From: Vallitalea sp.
Lineage (GTDB): Bacteria > Bacillota > Clostridia > Lachnospirales > Vallitaleaceae
Assembly (NCBI GenBank): GCA_025210515.1
Contig: JAOARM010000040.1
Span: 216,658 to 280,657, forward strand
Length of the DNA stretch: 64,000 bases
Direction of reading: 5' to 3'
Below the pieces are notes generated by a model. The model was not told the DNA's origin. It did not search any database and worked only from the letters and a program-made list of their open reading frames with translations. Both the position numbers and the translations under genes were made by a program. Below, piece after piece: positions 9,811-20,557 of the stretch; within the stretch, counting starts at the first letter, position 1, and every line of letters starts with the position of its first letter.

Positions 9811-9925
9811 CTATAAGAAAGTTATCTAATTAGTTAATGAAGTATAAGCATATTCATTAACTCTAAAGAAAACTTTCCGCCGCAGAAATTTGCTATGCAA
9901 AACGTGACGTAGTCGCTTTTCTTGC
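9811..9925 (+). repeat. palindromic intergenic element, copy A
   Basis: Between nusA and rnpM. It has outer arms CTATAAGAAAGTT (9811-9823) and AACTTTC (9871-9877), an inner perfect 10-bp hairpin AGTTAATGAA/TTCATTAACT (9832-9862), and a trailing palindrome GTGACGTAGTCGC (9904-9916) followed by TTTT. Copies B (14881-14980, opposite strand) and C (25025-25073) share the GTGACRTAGTCRC core next to a T-run, so this is a dispersed family. Boundaries approximate. Confidence 0.55.
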
Positions 9926-9960
9926 TAAGTTGAAGATTATAGCGAAAGGAATGATACTAT

Positions 9961-10230
9961 ATGGCTAGAAAAATACCTTTAAGAAAATGCACTGGTTGTG
10001 GGGACATGAAAGATAAAAGACAACTAATAAGAGTTGTTAAGACAAAAGAAGGCGACATATCTATTGATAGCACTGGAAAGAAAAACGGTAGAGGAGCATA
10101 TATATGCCCTTCAATTACATGTTTAGAAAAAGCTATTAAAAATAAAGGGTTAGAACGTTCTTTCAAAGAAAAAATTCCCCAAGATGTGTACATGACACTA
10201 AAGGAGGAATTAAATATAGCAAATGAATAG
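9961..10230 (+). CDS. rnpM: RNase P modulator RnpM (YlxR family)
   Basis: 89 residues. A small RNA-binding protein, reported in Bacillus to bind and modulate RNase P. The conserved N-terminus IPLRKCTGCGDMKDKRQLIRVV carries Cys10 and Cys13, and the GRGAYICPSITCLEKAIK segment follows. It overlaps the next gene by 8 bp, implying translational coupling. Confidence 0.92.
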   Translation: MARKIPLRKCTGCGDMKDKRQLIRVVKTKEGDISIDSTGKKNGRGAYICPSITCLEKAIKNKGLERSFKEKIPQDVYMTLKEELNIANE

Positions 10231-10534
10231 AAAAGTTTATTCACTACTTGGATTATGTCAAAGAGCATCTAGACTTGTTTCTGGAGAAGCTTTGACAGAG
10301 AAAGCTGTAAAAGATAAAACAGCAAAATTAGTTATCATTGCAACAGATTCATCTGATAATACCAAAAAATTATTTAATAATATATGCTACACTCATAATG
10401 TGAAGCTTATTGAATTTGGTACAAAAGAAGAATTAGGAAATGCATTAGGAAAACCTATAAGAGCATCAATTGCAGTAACTGATGAAGGTTTTGTTAAAAG
10501 TATAGAAAAAAAGATAGAGCAATTTGTTAAATAA
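10223..10534 (+). CDS. ylxQ: L7Ae-like RNA-binding protein YlxQ
   Basis: 103 residues, ribosomal protein L7Ae/L30e/S12e fold that binds kink-turn RNA. LLGLCQRASRLVSGE and AKLVIIATDSSDNTKKL are the family motifs. The start overlaps the end of rnpM. The exact RNA target is not known. Confidence 0.9.
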   Translation: MNRKVYSLLGLCQRASRLVSGEALTEKAVKDKTAKLVIIATDSSDNTKKLFNNICYTHNVKLIEFGTKEELGNALGKPIRASIAVTDEGFVKSIEKKIEQFVK

Positions 10535-10644
10535 TTTAACAAACTGTATTGTGATTAGATTAAGTATAATTAGTGAAAAATATAAATAATAAAATCTAAC
10601 CACTGTTACTAATTTTAAGACTCAAATTTGCGGAGGTGGTATAT

Positions 10645-12612
10645 ATGTCAAAAGTTCGAGTATATGAAATCGCTAAACAAATAGGTATAAGTAATAAAGA
10701 ATTACTATCTACCTTAAAGGAATTTGATATTGAAGTGAAAAATCATATGAGCTCATTGACTGATGAGGAAGTAGGTATTATTACTGAATACTTTACTCCT
10801 CAAGAAAATAATGAAACAGAAAATGCCCAAGAAGAAACAGAAGAAATATCTATGGAAGATGCAGAAATAATTATGATTCCAGAAAATATTACTGTTAAAA
10901 ATTTAGCAGAAAAACTTGATAAGCAATCATCAGAACTTGTTAAGTCACTTATGTTAAAAGGTGTAATGGCAACAGCTAATCAAGAAATTGATTTTGAAAC
11001 TGCAAGTCAGATTGCAGAAGAATTTGACATTTTACTTGAGAAAGAACCAGAAAAAGATATAGTAGAAGAATTTTTTGCTGAAGAACCAGATGATGAGAAA
11101 GATTTAGTTACAAGATCTCCTATCGTTGTTGTAATGGGTCATGTTGACCACGGTAAAACATCTTTACTTGATGCTATTAGAGAAAGTAATGTAACATCAA
11201 GAGAAGCAGGTGGAATAACACAACATATTGGAGCATCTGTTGTAACTATTAACGATCATGATATAACATTTTTAGATACACCTGGTCATGAGGCTTTTAC
11301 TGCTATGAGACTTAGAGGTGCTATGGCGACAGATATAGCTATATTAGTTGTTGCAGCAGACGATGGTGTTATGCCTCAGACTATAGAAGCTATAAACCAT
11401 GCAAAAGCAGCAGGAGTACAGATAATTGTAGCCGTTAATAAAATAGATAAGCCAGGAGCTAATCAAGATAGAGTTAAGCAAGAATTAGTAGAATATGGAT
11501 TAGTAGCTGAGGATTGGGGTGGAGATACTATATGTGTACCAGTATCAGCTATTGAGAAAACTAATCTTGATCAGTTACTTGAAATGATTCTTCTAGTATC
11601 AGAAATGGAAGAATTAAGAGCTAATCCTAATAAAAAAGCAAGTGGTACAATTGTTGAAGCACAGCTTGATAAAGGAAGAGGACCAGTTGCAACTGTTCTT
11701 ATCCAAAACGGAACATTAAAAGTAGGAGATTCAATTATTGCTGGTACATCTTATGGTAGAATTAGAGCTATGATTGATGATAAAGGAAGAAGAGTTAAGA
11801 AAGCAGGACCTTCAACACCAGTTGAAATACTTGGATTATCAGAAGTACCTGTAGCTGGAGATGCATTCTATACAGCGAAAAACGAAAGAGAAGCAAGACA
11901 CGTTGCTGATAAAGTTATCGAAAGAAATAGAGAAAAACTTCTTCAAAACACTCCACAGAAAGTTACACTTGATGATTTATTTACTCAAATTCAATCTGGT
12001 AATATGAAAGAACTTAATCTTGTTGTAAAAGCTGATGTTCAAGGTTCAGTTGAAGCAGTTAAACAAAGTTTAGTTAAATTATCAAATGAAGAAGTAGTAA
12101 TTAAAGTTATTCATGGTGGCGTTGGTGCAATTAATGAATCTGATGTTATGTTGGCTTCTGCATCTAATGCGATTATTATTGGATTTAATGTTCGTCCAGA
12201 AGCTAGTGCAAAAGCTGTAGCAGATAATGAAAAAATTGATATTCGTTTATATAGAGTAATCTATAACGCAATTGAAGATATTGAAGCAGCTATGAAAGGT
12301 ATGCTTGACCCAGAATATAGAGAAAAAGTAATTGGTCATGCAGAGATAAGACAGACATTCAAAGTATCTGGCGTTGGTACAATAGCAGGTTCTTATGTTC
12401 TAGATGGTAAATTTACTAGAAATTCACAAGTTAGACTTGTTCGTGATGGTATAGTTATATATGAAGGTGAGCTTGCATCACTAAAAAGATTCAAGGACGA
12501 TGTAAAAGAAGTAAATACAGGTTATGAATGTGGAATTATGCTAAACAAGTTTAATGATGTAAAAGAAAGCGATATTGTTGAGGCATTCATTATGGAAGAA
12601 ATTCCTAGATAA
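10645..12612 (+). CDS. infB: translation initiation factor IF-2
   Basis: 655 residues. N-terminal IF2-N modules ([37 protein letters not shown]), then the GTPase domain with GHVDHGKT at residues 165-172, DTPGHEAF and NKID, then domains II-IV. Places initiator tRNA on the 30S subunit. The ATG at 10645 follows GGAGGTGG; an in-frame GTG at 10636 lies inside that ribosome site. Confidence 0.97.
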   Translation: MSKVRVYEIAKQIGISNKELLSTLKEFDIEVKNHMSSLTDEEVGIITEYFTPQENNETENAQEETEEISMEDAEIIMIPENITVKNLAEKLDKQSSELVKSLMLKGVMATANQEIDFETASQIAEEFDILLEKEPEKDIVEEFFAEEPDDEKDLVTRSPIVVVMGHVDHGKTSLLDAIRESNVTSREAGGITQHIGASVVTINDHDITFLDTPGHEAFTAMRLRGAMATDIAILVVAADDGVMPQTIEAINHAKAAGVQIIVAVNKIDKPGANQDRVKQELVEYGLVAEDWGGDTICVPVSAIEKTNLDQLLEMILLVSEMEELRANPNKKASGTIVEAQLDKGRGPVATVLIQNGTLKVGDSIIAGTSYGRIRAMIDDKGRRVKKAGPSTPVEILGLSEVPVAGDAFYTAKNEREARHVADKVIERNREKLLQNTPQKVTLDDLFTQIQSGNMKELNLVVKADVQGSVEAVKQSLVKLSNEEVVIKVIHGGVGAINESDVMLASASNAIIIGFNVRPEASAKAVADNEKIDIRLYRVIYNAIEDIEAAMKGMLDPEYREKVIGHAEIRQTFKVSGVGTIAGSYVLDGKFTRNSQVRLVRDGIVIYEGELASLKRFKDDVKEVNTGYECGIMLNKFNDVKESDIVEAFIMEEIPR

Positions 12613-12655
12613 ATAAGTCATGACAAATGCTCATATTATAAGAAGGTGAGTAAGG

Positions 12656-13021
12656 ATGAAAAAAAGAAGTAATAGAATAATAAAGATAAATGAAGAGATA
12701 AGAAAAGAAATAAGTTTTCTTATTAATAATAGTCTAAAAGATCCACGTGTTAATCGTATGACAAGTGTCGTAAGTGTTGATACTACACCAGATCTTAAAT
12801 ATTGTAAAATATTTGTAAGTGTACTTGGAGATGTAAAATCTCAAGAAGATACTTTAGAAGGACTAAATAGATCAACAGGATTTATTAGAAATGAATTAGC
12901 TAAAAGAATTAATTTAAGAAATACTCCAGAGTTAACATTTGTAGTAGATCAATCTATAGAATATGGAATGAACATGTCAAAATTAATTGATGAAGTTAAT
13001 AAGCCAAAAGGTGAAGAATAA
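12656..13021 (+). CDS. rbfA: 30S ribosome-binding factor RbfA
   Basis: 121 residues with the KH-like fold. The family segments RSNRIIKINEEIRKEISFLI, DPRV, SVVSVDTTPDLKYCKIFVSV and LNLRNTPELTFVVDQSIEYG (slightly varied here) are visible. Needed for late 30S maturation and cold adaptation. Its TAA stop overlaps the nrnA ATG by one base. Confidence 0.95.
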   Translation: MKKRSNRIIKINEEIRKEISFLINNSLKDPRVNRMTSVVSVDTTPDLKYCKIFVSVLGDVKSQEDTLEGLNRSTGFIRNELAKRINLRNTPELTFVVDQSIEYGMNMSKLIDEVNKPKGEE

Positions 13022-13962
13022 TGAACTTACAAAAAATTGTTGATATATGTAATAACTATAACAACGTAGTAATATCAGGTCATATTCATCCAGATGGAGA
13101 TTGTGTAGGTGCATGCTATGCATTAGCCGCAATTCTTCATAAAAAAGGTATTGAAGCAAAAGTTGCATTAGATGACATTCCAGATACATATAGTTATCTT
13201 GAAGGTAGTAGCTATTTATTAAAAACAATCAAGAAAGATATAGATGTATTTATCTCTCTTGATTGTGGAGATAAAGAGAGACTTGGTAATTATTCCAACA
13301 TGTTTGATAATGCACAAGTTACTATTAATATTGATCATCATATTAGTAATACAAAATTTGCAAAATACAATCATGTTCTTGATGTTAGTTCAACATGTGA
13401 AATTATATATGAATTAATAGATGATTATAGTATATTAGATAAAAACATATGTGAAGCTCTATATACAGGTATTATTTTTGACACTGGAGCATTTAAGCAT
13501 TCTAATACTACAAAAAGAACACATGAAATAGCTGGCGAATTAATTAAATATGATATAGATTTTACTGAAATGACTAATAGAGTTTTTTACTACAGATCAT
13601 ATAATGCACTTAAAATTCTAAGTGTAGCAATTAATAATGCAAAATTATATTCTGAAAATGAAATAATAGTATCAACGTTAACAATTGAAGAACTTAAACA
13701 AAATAATTGTTATAAAAAAGATACGGATGGTATAATTCAGATGCTTAATGAAGTAATAGGAACTCAGTGTGCTGTATTAATTACTCAGATAACTGATAAT
13801 GATTATAAAGTTAGTTTAAGATCTAAAAATAAAGTTGATGTATGTAAAGTTGCTAAAAAGTTCTCTGGTGGTGGTCATATAAAAGCATCAGGGTGTACTG
13901 TTTCAGGAACTATTAAAGAAGTTGAAGAGATAATTGTTAATGAAATAGTTAAACAGCTATAA
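13021..13962 (+). CDS. nrnA: bifunctional oligoribonuclease/pAp phosphatase NrnA (DHH family)
   Basis: 313 residues. DHH/DHHA1 phosphoesterase degrading nano-RNAs and 3'-phosphoadenosine 5'-phosphate. Metal motifs are SGHIHPDGDCVG near residue 20, ISLDCGD, INIDHHISNTKF, and the C-terminal FSGGGHIKASG. Position between rbfA and truB is standard in Firmicutes. Confidence 0.93.
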   Translation: MNLQKIVDICNNYNNVVISGHIHPDGDCVGACYALAAILHKKGIEAKVALDDIPDTYSYLEGSSYLLKTIKKDIDVFISLDCGDKERLGNYSNMFDNAQVTINIDHHISNTKFAKYNHVLDVSSTCEIIYELIDDYSILDKNICEALYTGIIFDTGAFKHSNTTKRTHEIAGELIKYDIDFTEMTNRVFYYRSYNALKILSVAINNAKLYSENEIIVSTLTIEELKQNNCYKKDTDGIIQMLNEVIGTQCAVLITQITDNDYKVSLRSKNKVDVCKVAKKFSGGGHIKASGCTVSGTIKEVEEIIVNEIVKQL

Positions 13963-13982
13963 AATAATAGAGGAATAATTTT

Positions 13983-14882
13983 ATGGATGGAATAATTAAT
14001 ATATACAAAGAGAAAGGCTATACATCTTTTGATGTAGTAGCGATTCTTAGGAAAAAATTAAAAATCAAAAAAGTAGGACATACAGGTACACTTGATCCAG
14101 AAGCAGAAGGTGTACTTCCTGTATGTATTGGGAAAGCTACTAAAGTAGCAGATTATATTACTGATACTACAAAGATTTACTCCGCAACTATGACTCTTGG
14201 CATAGAGACAGATACTCAAGATCATACAGGTAGTATTATTAACAGTAACGAAGTAACAAGTTCAATAAAAGAAATACAAGAGGCTATACAATCATTTATA
14301 GGAGATTATGAGCAAATACCACCAATGTATTCTGCTTTGAAAGTAAATGGTAAAAGATTATATGAATTAGCTAGAGAAGGTAAAACTATCGAAAGAAAAG
14401 CTAGAAAAATAGTTATATATAATATTGATATTATTAATATAGATAATAATAATGTAGATATGATAATAGAATGTTCCAAAGGTACATATATCAGAACATT
14501 ATGTGCTGATATTGGTACTAAACTTGGATGTGGAGCACACATGAGCAAGTTACTTAGAACTAAGTCGAGCTTATTTCAATTAGACTCTAGCATTAAATTA
14601 GAAGAAGTTGATAATTATATTGAAAATAATACTTTAGATGAAATAATTATGCCTATTGATATGGTATTTACTACATATGATAAAATAATTATTCATGAAA
14701 GTTATAATAAATTTTTGTATAATGGTAATAAATTAGATAGTGATTTTATAAAAGGAAATACTAAGATTACAATAAATGATAGTTATAGAATATATGATGA
14801 AAATAATAAATTTATTGGTATATACAAATCATTAGTAATTGATGATAAAATAATATTAAAACCTATTAAAGTTTTTTTATAA
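13983..14882 (+). CDS. truB: tRNA pseudouridine(55) synthase
   Basis: 299 residues. Makes the universal pseudouridine at tRNA position 55. GHTGTLDPEAEGVLPV holds the catalytic Asp38; YSALKVNGKRLYELAREG and SKGTYIRTLCADIG follow. The C-terminal ~70 residues are unusually rich in Asn/Ile/Tyr but in frame. Confidence 0.95.
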   Translation: MDGIINIYKEKGYTSFDVVAILRKKLKIKKVGHTGTLDPEAEGVLPVCIGKATKVADYITDTTKIYSATMTLGIETDTQDHTGSIINSNEVTSSIKEIQEAIQSFIGDYEQIPPMYSALKVNGKRLYELAREGKTIERKARKIVIYNIDIINIDNNNVDMIIECSKGTYIRTLCADIGTKLGCGAHMSKLLRTKSSLFQLDSSIKLEEVDNYIENNTLDEIIMPIDMVFTTYDKIIIHESYNKFLYNGNKLDSDFIKGNTKITINDSYRIYDENNKFIGIYKSLVIDDKIILKPIKVFL

Positions 14883-14980
14883 AAAAAGTGACTACGTCAC
14901 ATATTGTGTAGGAAGTTCCAGTGTTTAGGAAATACTTCATATGAAAATGATTTTATTTCGTTGAATTTAGAACTTTCCTA
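14881..14980 (-). repeat. palindromic intergenic element, copy B
   Basis: Between truB and ribF and reversed relative to copies A and C. GTGACTACGTCAC at 14888-14900 (its reverse complement GTGACGTAGTCAC runs into a T-run on the minus strand), then arms GGAAGTTC (14911-14918) and GAACTTTCC (14970-14978). Same order of parts as copy A when read on the minus strand. Confidence 0.55.
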
Positions 14981-15032
14981 TAAGATAAGAAAGTATTGTA
15001 TATTATGATACTTGTTGATAAGGAGATTAATA

Positions 15033-15947
15033 ATGGAATATATTAGAGGAACAAAAGAGTTTACAGCTCCTCCTTCTGTTGTTGTCCTAGGTAATTTTGA
15101 TGGAATACATATAGGTCATAGAGAATTAATTAATAAGGCTAATGAAATGGCTAAAAAGCTTGATTTAAAATCATTAGTTTTTACTTTCTTGCCACACCCA
15201 AGTTTTGTACTTGCTAATAAAGAACCTGTTGACCTTATATATTTAAGTAATGAAAAATCAATGATTATTAATGAAGTAGATTTTTTTGTTGAATATCCTT
15301 ATAACTTAGAAACAGCTAAGATGACCCCAGAAGATTTTGTAAGTGAAATTGTATGTAAACAATTAAATGCAAAAATAATTATTGTTGGGGAAGATTATCG
15401 GTTTGGAAACAAGAGAAAAGGGGACATTAATTTATTAGAAAACCTATCTACTAAATATGGATATAAATTAATTGCAATAAAAAAAGTCTCATACAATAAT
15501 AATATAATTAGTAGTACATGGATAAGAAAAGAGATTAAAGAGGGACACATTGAACAAGCTAATAAGTTGCTTGGACATAATTTTTCTATATTAGGTAAAG
15601 TAGTAGAAGGTAAGAAGAATGGAAGGAAGCTTGGATTTCCAACAGCTAATATAAAACCATCTAAAAATAAATTATTACCACCTAATGGTGTATATTTATC
15701 TAGCATTTACGTTAATAATATAAAATATAATAGTATAACTAATGTTGGTACTAATCCTACCCTTAATGGTGAAGAAAAAGTAGTAGAAACTCATATTTTA
15801 GATTTTAATGAAGACATTTATGGACAAGAAGTAGTTGTTGAACTCATAAAATTTATAAGAAATGAAAAGAAGTTTAATTCATTAGATGAATTAAAAGAAG
15901 CTATATCAGAAAATGTAGAATATCTAAAAAAATATATTGGTAGATAA
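15033..15947 (+). CDS. ribF: bifunctional riboflavin kinase/FAD synthetase
   Basis: 304 residues. Makes FMN and FAD from riboflavin. The FAD-synthetase domain has GNFDGIHIGHRELI near residue 20; the C-terminal kinase domain has GRKLGFPTANIKP and NPTLNGEEKVVETHILDF. ATG at 15033 follows AAGGAG; an upstream TTG at 15012 is less likely. It follows truB as usual in Firmicutes. Confidence 0.95.
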   Translation: MEYIRGTKEFTAPPSVVVLGNFDGIHIGHRELINKANEMAKKLDLKSLVFTFLPHPSFVLANKEPVDLIYLSNEKSMIINEVDFFVEYPYNLETAKMTPEDFVSEIVCKQLNAKIIIVGEDYRFGNKRKGDINLLENLSTKYGYKLIAIKKVSYNNNIISSTWIRKEIKEGHIEQANKLLGHNFSILGKVVEGKKNGRKLGFPTANIKPSKNKLLPPNGVYLSSIYVNNIKYNSITNVGTNPTLNGEEKVVETHILDFNEDIYGQEVVVELIKFIRNEKKFNSLDELKEAISENVEYLKKYIGR

Positions 15948-15950
15948 TTG

Positions 15951-15979
15951 TTTACAAACATATGCATTTATGATAGAAT
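15951..15979 (+). promoter_or_regulatory. sigma-A promoter of rpsO
   Basis: TTTACA (15951-15956), 17-base spacer, TAGAAT (15974-15979). The predicted start near 15987 lies just before the folded rpsO leader. Confidence 0.6.
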
Positions 15980-15990
15980 TTATTGATGGA

Positions 15991-16045
15991 AGAAGCCTTT
16001 GCTCAGAAATATGGAGACTCCGACCGTTTCTTAGCAAGAGGCGTT
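15991..16045 (+). promoter_or_regulatory. structured rpsO leader (candidate S15 autoregulatory site)
   Basis: GCCT-TTGCT (15995-16003) pairs with AGCAA-G-AGGC (16033-16042) with one bulged G. AGAAA (16005-16009) pairs with TTTCT (16027-16031), and GGA/TCC (16013-16021) forms an inner helix. S15 binds structured leaders of its own message in several bacteria; this is the equivalent place, directly before the rpsO ribosome site. Autoregulation here is inferred. Confidence 0.55.
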
Positions 16046-16072
16046 TTATCTAATAAAATGGAGGTTACACAA

Positions 16073-16333
16073 ATGGAAAAAACTAAACAAGAAATAATTG
16101 CAGAATTTGGAAGAAATGCTAATGATACTGGTTCACCAGAAGTTCAAATCGCATTACTTACAGCAAGAATTAATCACTTAACGGAGCATTTAAAAATGCA
16201 CAAAAAAGATCACCATTCAAGAAGAGGATTACTTATGATGGTAGGTCAAAGAAGAGGTTTATTACAATATCTTAAAAATAAAGATATTGAAGGATATCGT
16301 CAATTAATTAAGAGATTAGGTTTAAGAAGATAA
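16073..16333 (+). CDS. rpsO: 30S ribosomal protein S15
   Basis: 86 residues when started at the ATG at 16073 (GGAGG upstream); the frame is open from 15983 but that part is the folded leader. Typical S15 body: [57 protein letters not shown] in pieces matching the 16S-binding helices. Followed by a hairpin terminator and pnp. Confidence 0.96.
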   Translation: MEKTKQEIIAEFGRNANDTGSPEVQIALLTARINHLTEHLKMHKKDHHSRRGLLMMVGQRRGLLQYLKNKDIEGYRQLIKRLGLRR

Positions 16334-16362
16334 TTATACGATATAAACCTTATTAATAATAA

Positions 16363-16390
16363 AGAGCGGAGAAATCCGCTCTATAATTTT
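16363..16390 (+). terminator. hairpin terminator after rpsO
   Basis: AGAGCGGA-GAAA-TCCGCTCT (16363-16382) followed by ATAATTTT. The T-run is short and interrupted, so it may be partial. Confidence 0.6.
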
Positions 16391-16409
16391 AAGTAGTTGG
16401 ATTTCCAAC

Positions 16410-16547
16410 ATATGTCTTTAGTACTAGTGTAAATTGACCTTTAGTCATTAGTCTTTGCTTTTCAATAAAATACACATAATTAATAATGTATATTTTTATT
16501 ATTAAAAATTGAAGACTAACGACTAAGGATCTAGACTAGAGACATAT
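16410..16547. repeat. large imperfect inverted repeat (MITE-like) between rpsO and pnp
   Basis: The ends ATATGTCTTTAG and CTAGAGACATAT (ending 16547) are inverted copies. Inner arms CCTTTAGTCATTAGTCTT (16438-16455) and AAGACTAACGACTAAGG (16512-16528) also pair. The whole 138 bp could fold as one long hairpin. No coding capacity; looks like a non-autonomous element. Confidence 0.55.
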
Positions 16548-16570
16548 CAATATTGAAAGGAGAATGTTAA

Positions 16571-18667
16571 ATGTCTAGAGTATACTCTATAGAAATTGCA
16601 GGTAGAACCTTATCTGTAGAGATTGGAAAAGTTGCAGAGCAAGCAAACGGTGCTGGATTAATAAAGTACGGTGATACTGTTGTATTATCAACTGCTACTG
16701 CATCAGAAAAACCACGTGAGGGAATTGACTTTTTCCCACTAAGTGTTGAATATGAAGAAAGAATGTATTCAGTAGGTAAAATACCTGGTGGATTTATTAA
16801 AAGAGAAGGTAAGCCTTCAGAAAATTCAGTTCTTACATCAAGGGTAATTGATAGACCAATTAGACCTTTGTTCCCAAAAGATTATAGAAATGACTGTGCT
16901 CTTGTTAATACTGTAATGTCAGTAGATCAAGATTGTCAGCCAGAAATAGCTGCTATGCTTGGAGCATCAATTGCTTTATCCATATCAGATATTCCTTTCC
17001 AAGGACCTATTAGCTCAGTTGTAATGGGATACGTTGACGGTGAGATAGTAGTTAACCCAACATCAGCACAGAGAGAAAAAACACAGATGACTGTTACTGT
17101 AGCTTCAACTGCTGAGAAAGTAGTTATGATAGAAGCAGGAGCAGATGAAATTCCTGAAGAAATTGTTCTTGAAGCTATTTTCAAAGCACATGAAGAAAAT
17201 AAGAGAATTGTTCAATGGATTAATACTATAGTAGAAAAAGAAGGTAAAGAAAAGCACGGATATGAAGATGCAAGTGTACCAAGTGAATTATATGAAGCAG
17301 TAGTTAGTCATATTGGTGATGAAAGAATGGAAGCTGCTGTATTCACAGATGAAAAGCAAGTAAGACAACAAAGAATTAGTGAAATAAAAGAAGAACTAAT
17401 TACTAAGTTTGAAGAAGAAAACGAAGAATGGCTAAGTCAACTTGATGAAGCTCTATATAAATATCAGAAACAAACTGTAAGAAGAATGATTCTAAGAGAT
17501 CATAAGAGACCAGATGGTCGTGCCCTTGATGAGATTAGAAAATTAACTTCAGAAGTAGATTTACTTCCAAAAACACATGGATCTGCATTATTTAGTCGTG
17601 GACAAACTCAAGTATTAACAATTACTACATTAGGTGCACTAGGTGAAGCACAAATACTTGATGGGCTTAATGAATTAGAAACATCAAAAAGATATATTCA
17701 CCATTACAATTTCCCATCATATTCAGTTGGGGAAACAAGACCTTCAAGAGGACCAGGACGTAGAGAAATTGGACATGGTGCTTTAGCAGAAAAAGCATTA
17801 GTGCCAGTATTACCTTCAGAAGAAGAATTTCCATATGCTATAAGAACAGTATCTGAAGTTCTAAGTTCTAACGGTTCTACATCTCAAGGAAGTATATGTG
17901 CAAGTACATTATCTCTTATGGCTGCTGGAGTTCCAATTAAAGCACCAGTTGCAGGTATTTCTGTAGGACTTGTTACAGGTGAATCTGATGATGATTATGT
18001 AATGTTAACAGATATACAAGGATTAGAAGACTTCTTTGGAGATATGGATTTCAAAGTAGCAGGAACTCATAAAGGTATAACAGCTATCCAAATGGATATT
18101 AAAATACATGGGCTTACAAAAGATATTATAGAAAAAGCTATTTATCAAACTAGAAGAGCTAGATTATTTATATTAGATGAAGTTATGTTAAAAGCAATTG
18201 ATAAATCAAGAGATCAGTTATCAGATTATGCTCCAAAAATTCTTCAAACTAAGATTGATCCAGAAAAAATCAGTGAGGTAATTGGACCACGTGGTAAAAC
18301 AATTAATAAAATCATTGAAGAAACTGGAGTTAAGATTGATATTGAAGATGATGGAAGAATCTTTATATGTGGCGTAGAACATGAAGCTACACAAAAAGCA
18401 TTAAAGATTATTGAATCTATTGCAAAAGATATTGAAGTAGGAGCAATCTATAATGGTAAAGTTGCTAGAATTACAAAGTTCGGTGCATTTGTAGAGATAG
18501 CACCAGGTAAAGATGGACTTGTTCACATATCTAAACTTGCTCACGAAAGAGTAGCTAAAGTTGAAGATGTTGTAAGTATTGGTGATGAAATTTTAGTTAA
18601 AGTAACCGAAATAGATGGTCAAGGAAGAATTAATCTTTCAAGAAAAGATGCATTACCAAAAGAGTAG
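16571..18667 (+). CDS. pnp: polyribonucleotide nucleotidyltransferase (PNPase)
   Basis: 698 residues. Phosphorolytic 3'-5' exoribonuclease. Two RNase PH domains ([19 protein letters not shown] near 75; [14 protein letters not shown] near 340), a KH domain with [10 protein letters not shown] near 575, and an S1 domain at the end ([20 protein letters not shown]). AAAGGAG precedes the ATG. Pairs with rpsO as in most bacteria. Confidence 0.97.
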   Translation: MSRVYSIEIAGRTLSVEIGKVAEQANGAGLIKYGDTVVLSTATASEKPREGIDFFPLSVEYEERMYSVGKIPGGFIKREGKPSENSVLTSRVIDRPIRPLFPKDYRNDCALVNTVMSVDQDCQPEIAAMLGASIALSISDIPFQGPISSVVMGYVDGEIVVNPTSAQREKTQMTVTVASTAEKVVMIEAGADEIPEEIVLEAIFKAHEENKRIVQWINTIVEKEGKEKHGYEDASVPSELYEAVVSHIGDERMEAAVFTDEKQVRQQRISEIKEELITKFEEENEEWLSQLDEALYKYQKQTVRRMILRDHKRPDGRALDEIRKLTSEVDLLPKTHGSALFSRGQTQVLTITTLGALGEAQILDGLNELETSKRYIHHYNFPSYSVGETRPSRGPGRREIGHGALAEKALVPVLPSEEEFPYAIRTVSEVLSSNGSTSQGSICASTLSLMAAGVPIKAPVAGISVGLVTGESDDDYVMLTDIQGLEDFFGDMDFKVAGTHKGITAIQMDIKIHGLTKDIIEKAIYQTRRARLFILDEVMLKAIDKSRDQLSDYAPKILQTKIDPEKISEVIGPRGKTINKIIEETGVKIDIEDDGRIFICGVEHEATQKALKIIESIAKDIEVGAIYNGKVARITKFGAFVEIAPGKDGLVHISKLAHERVAKVEDVVSIGDEILVKVTEIDGQGRINLSRKDALPKE

Positions 18668-18697
18668 TAGATATTAATCACATTATATTTTTAGGAT

Positions 18698-18733
18698 AAC
18701 CTCATTTTTATTACAAAATTGAGGTTTTCTTTT
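18698..18733 (+). terminator. terminator after pnp
   Basis: AACCTCA (18698-18704) and TGAGGTT (18720-18726) form the stem, extended by ATTTT/AAAAT pairing, followed by TTCTTTT. Ends the superoperon. Confidence 0.75.
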
Positions 18734-18808
18734 ATATTTATAATCTATATAAAATGACAGTCACAATAATAATGGCACATATTGATGTAAACAAATGGAG
18801 GTAATATA

Positions 18809-20071
18809 ATGGTAAATATAAGGACAATGGATAATGGAATTCGTGTTGTTGGAGAAGAAAATTCGTTTGTTAGATCAGTTGCACTTGGCATATGGATAAA
18901 AAATGGGTCTATTGATGAAAACATAGAAACTAATGGTATATCACATTTCATTGAGCATATGATGTTCAAAGGTACGGATAAAAGAACGGCTAGAGATATA
19001 GCGGATGAAATGTCAGAAGTTGGTGGAAGAATTAATGCATTTACAGGGAAAGAATATATGTGTTACTATGCCCATACTCTTGATAATCATATTGATGTTG
19101 CATTAGATGTATTATCAGATATGATACTTAATTCAGCTATTAGAGAAGAAGATATGGAAAAAGAAAAAGGTGTAATAACAGAAGAAATTAACATGTATGA
19201 AGATTCTCCAGAAGAGATTGTCCATGACCTAATACAAGAAGAAGCTTATAATAACTCACCACTTGGATATAATATATTAGGCACAAAAGAGTCAGTAAGT
19301 AGTTTTACAAGAGATGATATATTAGAGTATATGCAGACACATTATATTCCAGAAAATATCGTAATATCTGTAGTAGGAAAATTTGACTTTGACGAAATGT
19401 TTGACAAAATAAACAATAAGTTTTCTGTTTTAGAGAAAAAAGAAAGTAAGAAACGAATTGAAAATATTAATTACAAAAAATGTTTTGTTACAAAGGACAA
19501 AGATATAGAACAAGTTCATCTTTGCATGTCATTCCCAAGTATTGCTTATGAATCTAAGGAAATATATGTATTATCTATACTTAATACTATACTTGGGGGA
19601 GGTATTAACTCAAGATTATTTCAATCAATTAGAGAAGATAAAGGATTAGCATATTCTATATATTCTTATGCAGAAACATTTAGTGTTGCAGGTATGCTTA
19701 ATATATATGCGGCGGCAAACCCTACTCAAATAGAGGAAGTTATTGAAGCTGCCATAGAAGAAATTAACAAACTACTAGAAGAAGGTATTAATGAAAAAGA
19801 GCTTAATAAAACAAAAGAGCAATTAAAAAGCAATTTAATTATTGGGTTTGAAAATATGAATTCTAGAATGTCTAGTTATGGAAAAGCAAAATTAATGATT
19901 GATAGAATTAAATCTCAAGATGAAATGATTGAAGGTATTAACGCTGTTAATATAAATAATCTTAGAGAATTTGCTAAAAAGACATTTAATTTTGATGAGA
20001 TGAGCGTTGCATTAGTTGGAAGACATAAAGACATTAATATTGAAAGGATTAAAAAAATATGCAGAAGATAA
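18809..20071 (+). CDS. M16 family zinc metallopeptidase (MlpA/YmxG type)
   Basis: 420 residues. Inverted zinc motif HFIEH at residues 46-50 with a downstream glutamate in [12 protein letters not shown], as in mitochondrial-processing-peptidase-like enzymes. The C-terminal half has the [25 protein letters not shown] signature of the second M16 domain. The substrate is not known. It overlaps dut by 13 bp. Confidence 0.93.
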   Translation: MVNIRTMDNGIRVVGEENSFVRSVALGIWIKNGSIDENIETNGISHFIEHMMFKGTDKRTARDIADEMSEVGGRINAFTGKEYMCYYAHTLDNHIDVALDVLSDMILNSAIREEDMEKEKGVITEEINMYEDSPEEIVHDLIQEEAYNNSPLGYNILGTKESVSSFTRDDILEYMQTHYIPENIVISVVGKFDFDEMFDKINNKFSVLEKKESKKRIENINYKKCFVTKDKDIEQVHLCMSFPSIAYESKEIYVLSILNTILGGGINSRLFQSIREDKGLAYSIYSYAETFSVAGMLNIYAAANPTQIEEVIEAAIEEINKLLEEGINEKELNKTKEQLKSNLIIGFENMNSRMSSYGKAKLMIDRIKSQDEMIEGINAVNINNLREFAKKTFNFDEMSVALVGRHKDINIERIKKICRR

Positions 20072-20508
20072 TAGTTTATGCTGAACAAACTGAAAAAGGT
20101 AAAGAGCTATCTTTACCTAAGTATATGAGTAAAGATGCAGCAGGAATGGATTTATATGCTTGTCTAGAAGAAGACGTTGTTTTAGAAAAAGGTAAAATTA
20201 AGCTTATACCAACAGGGCTAAAAATTGCATTACCAACAGGATATGAAGCGCAAATTCGTCCAAGAAGTGGTTTAGCACTTAAACATGGAATAAGCTTAGT
20301 AAACACTCCCGGAACAATAGATGCTGATTATCGTGGTGAAATTAAAATCATCATGATTAATTTTGGAGAAGAAGATTTCCTTATTAAACATGGTGATAGA
20401 ATTGCTCAGATGGTAATTAATAAAATAGAACAAGTTAACTTAGAAGTTGTAGAACAATTAGAAGAAACAACAAGGGGTTCTGGAGGATTTGGGCACACAG
20501 GGAAATAA
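20059..20508 (+). CDS. dut: dUTP diphosphatase
   Basis: 149 residues, trimeric dUTPase type. All five motifs are seen: [31 protein letters not shown] and [10 protein letters not shown]. Removes dUTP and supplies dUMP. Start lies inside the end of the M16 peptidase gene, a coupled arrangement also seen in other Clostridia. Confidence 0.96.
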   Translation: MQKIIVYAEQTEKGKELSLPKYMSKDAAGMDLYACLEEDVVLEKGKIKLIPTGLKIALPTGYEAQIRPRSGLALKHGISLVNTPGTIDADYRGEIKIIMINFGEEDFLIKHGDRIAQMVINKIEQVNLEVVEQLEETTRGSGGFGHTGK

Positions 20509-20557
20509 TTCTATGTTATAATAATAGCATAACAATATTTTTGGTGAGGTGGTATAA

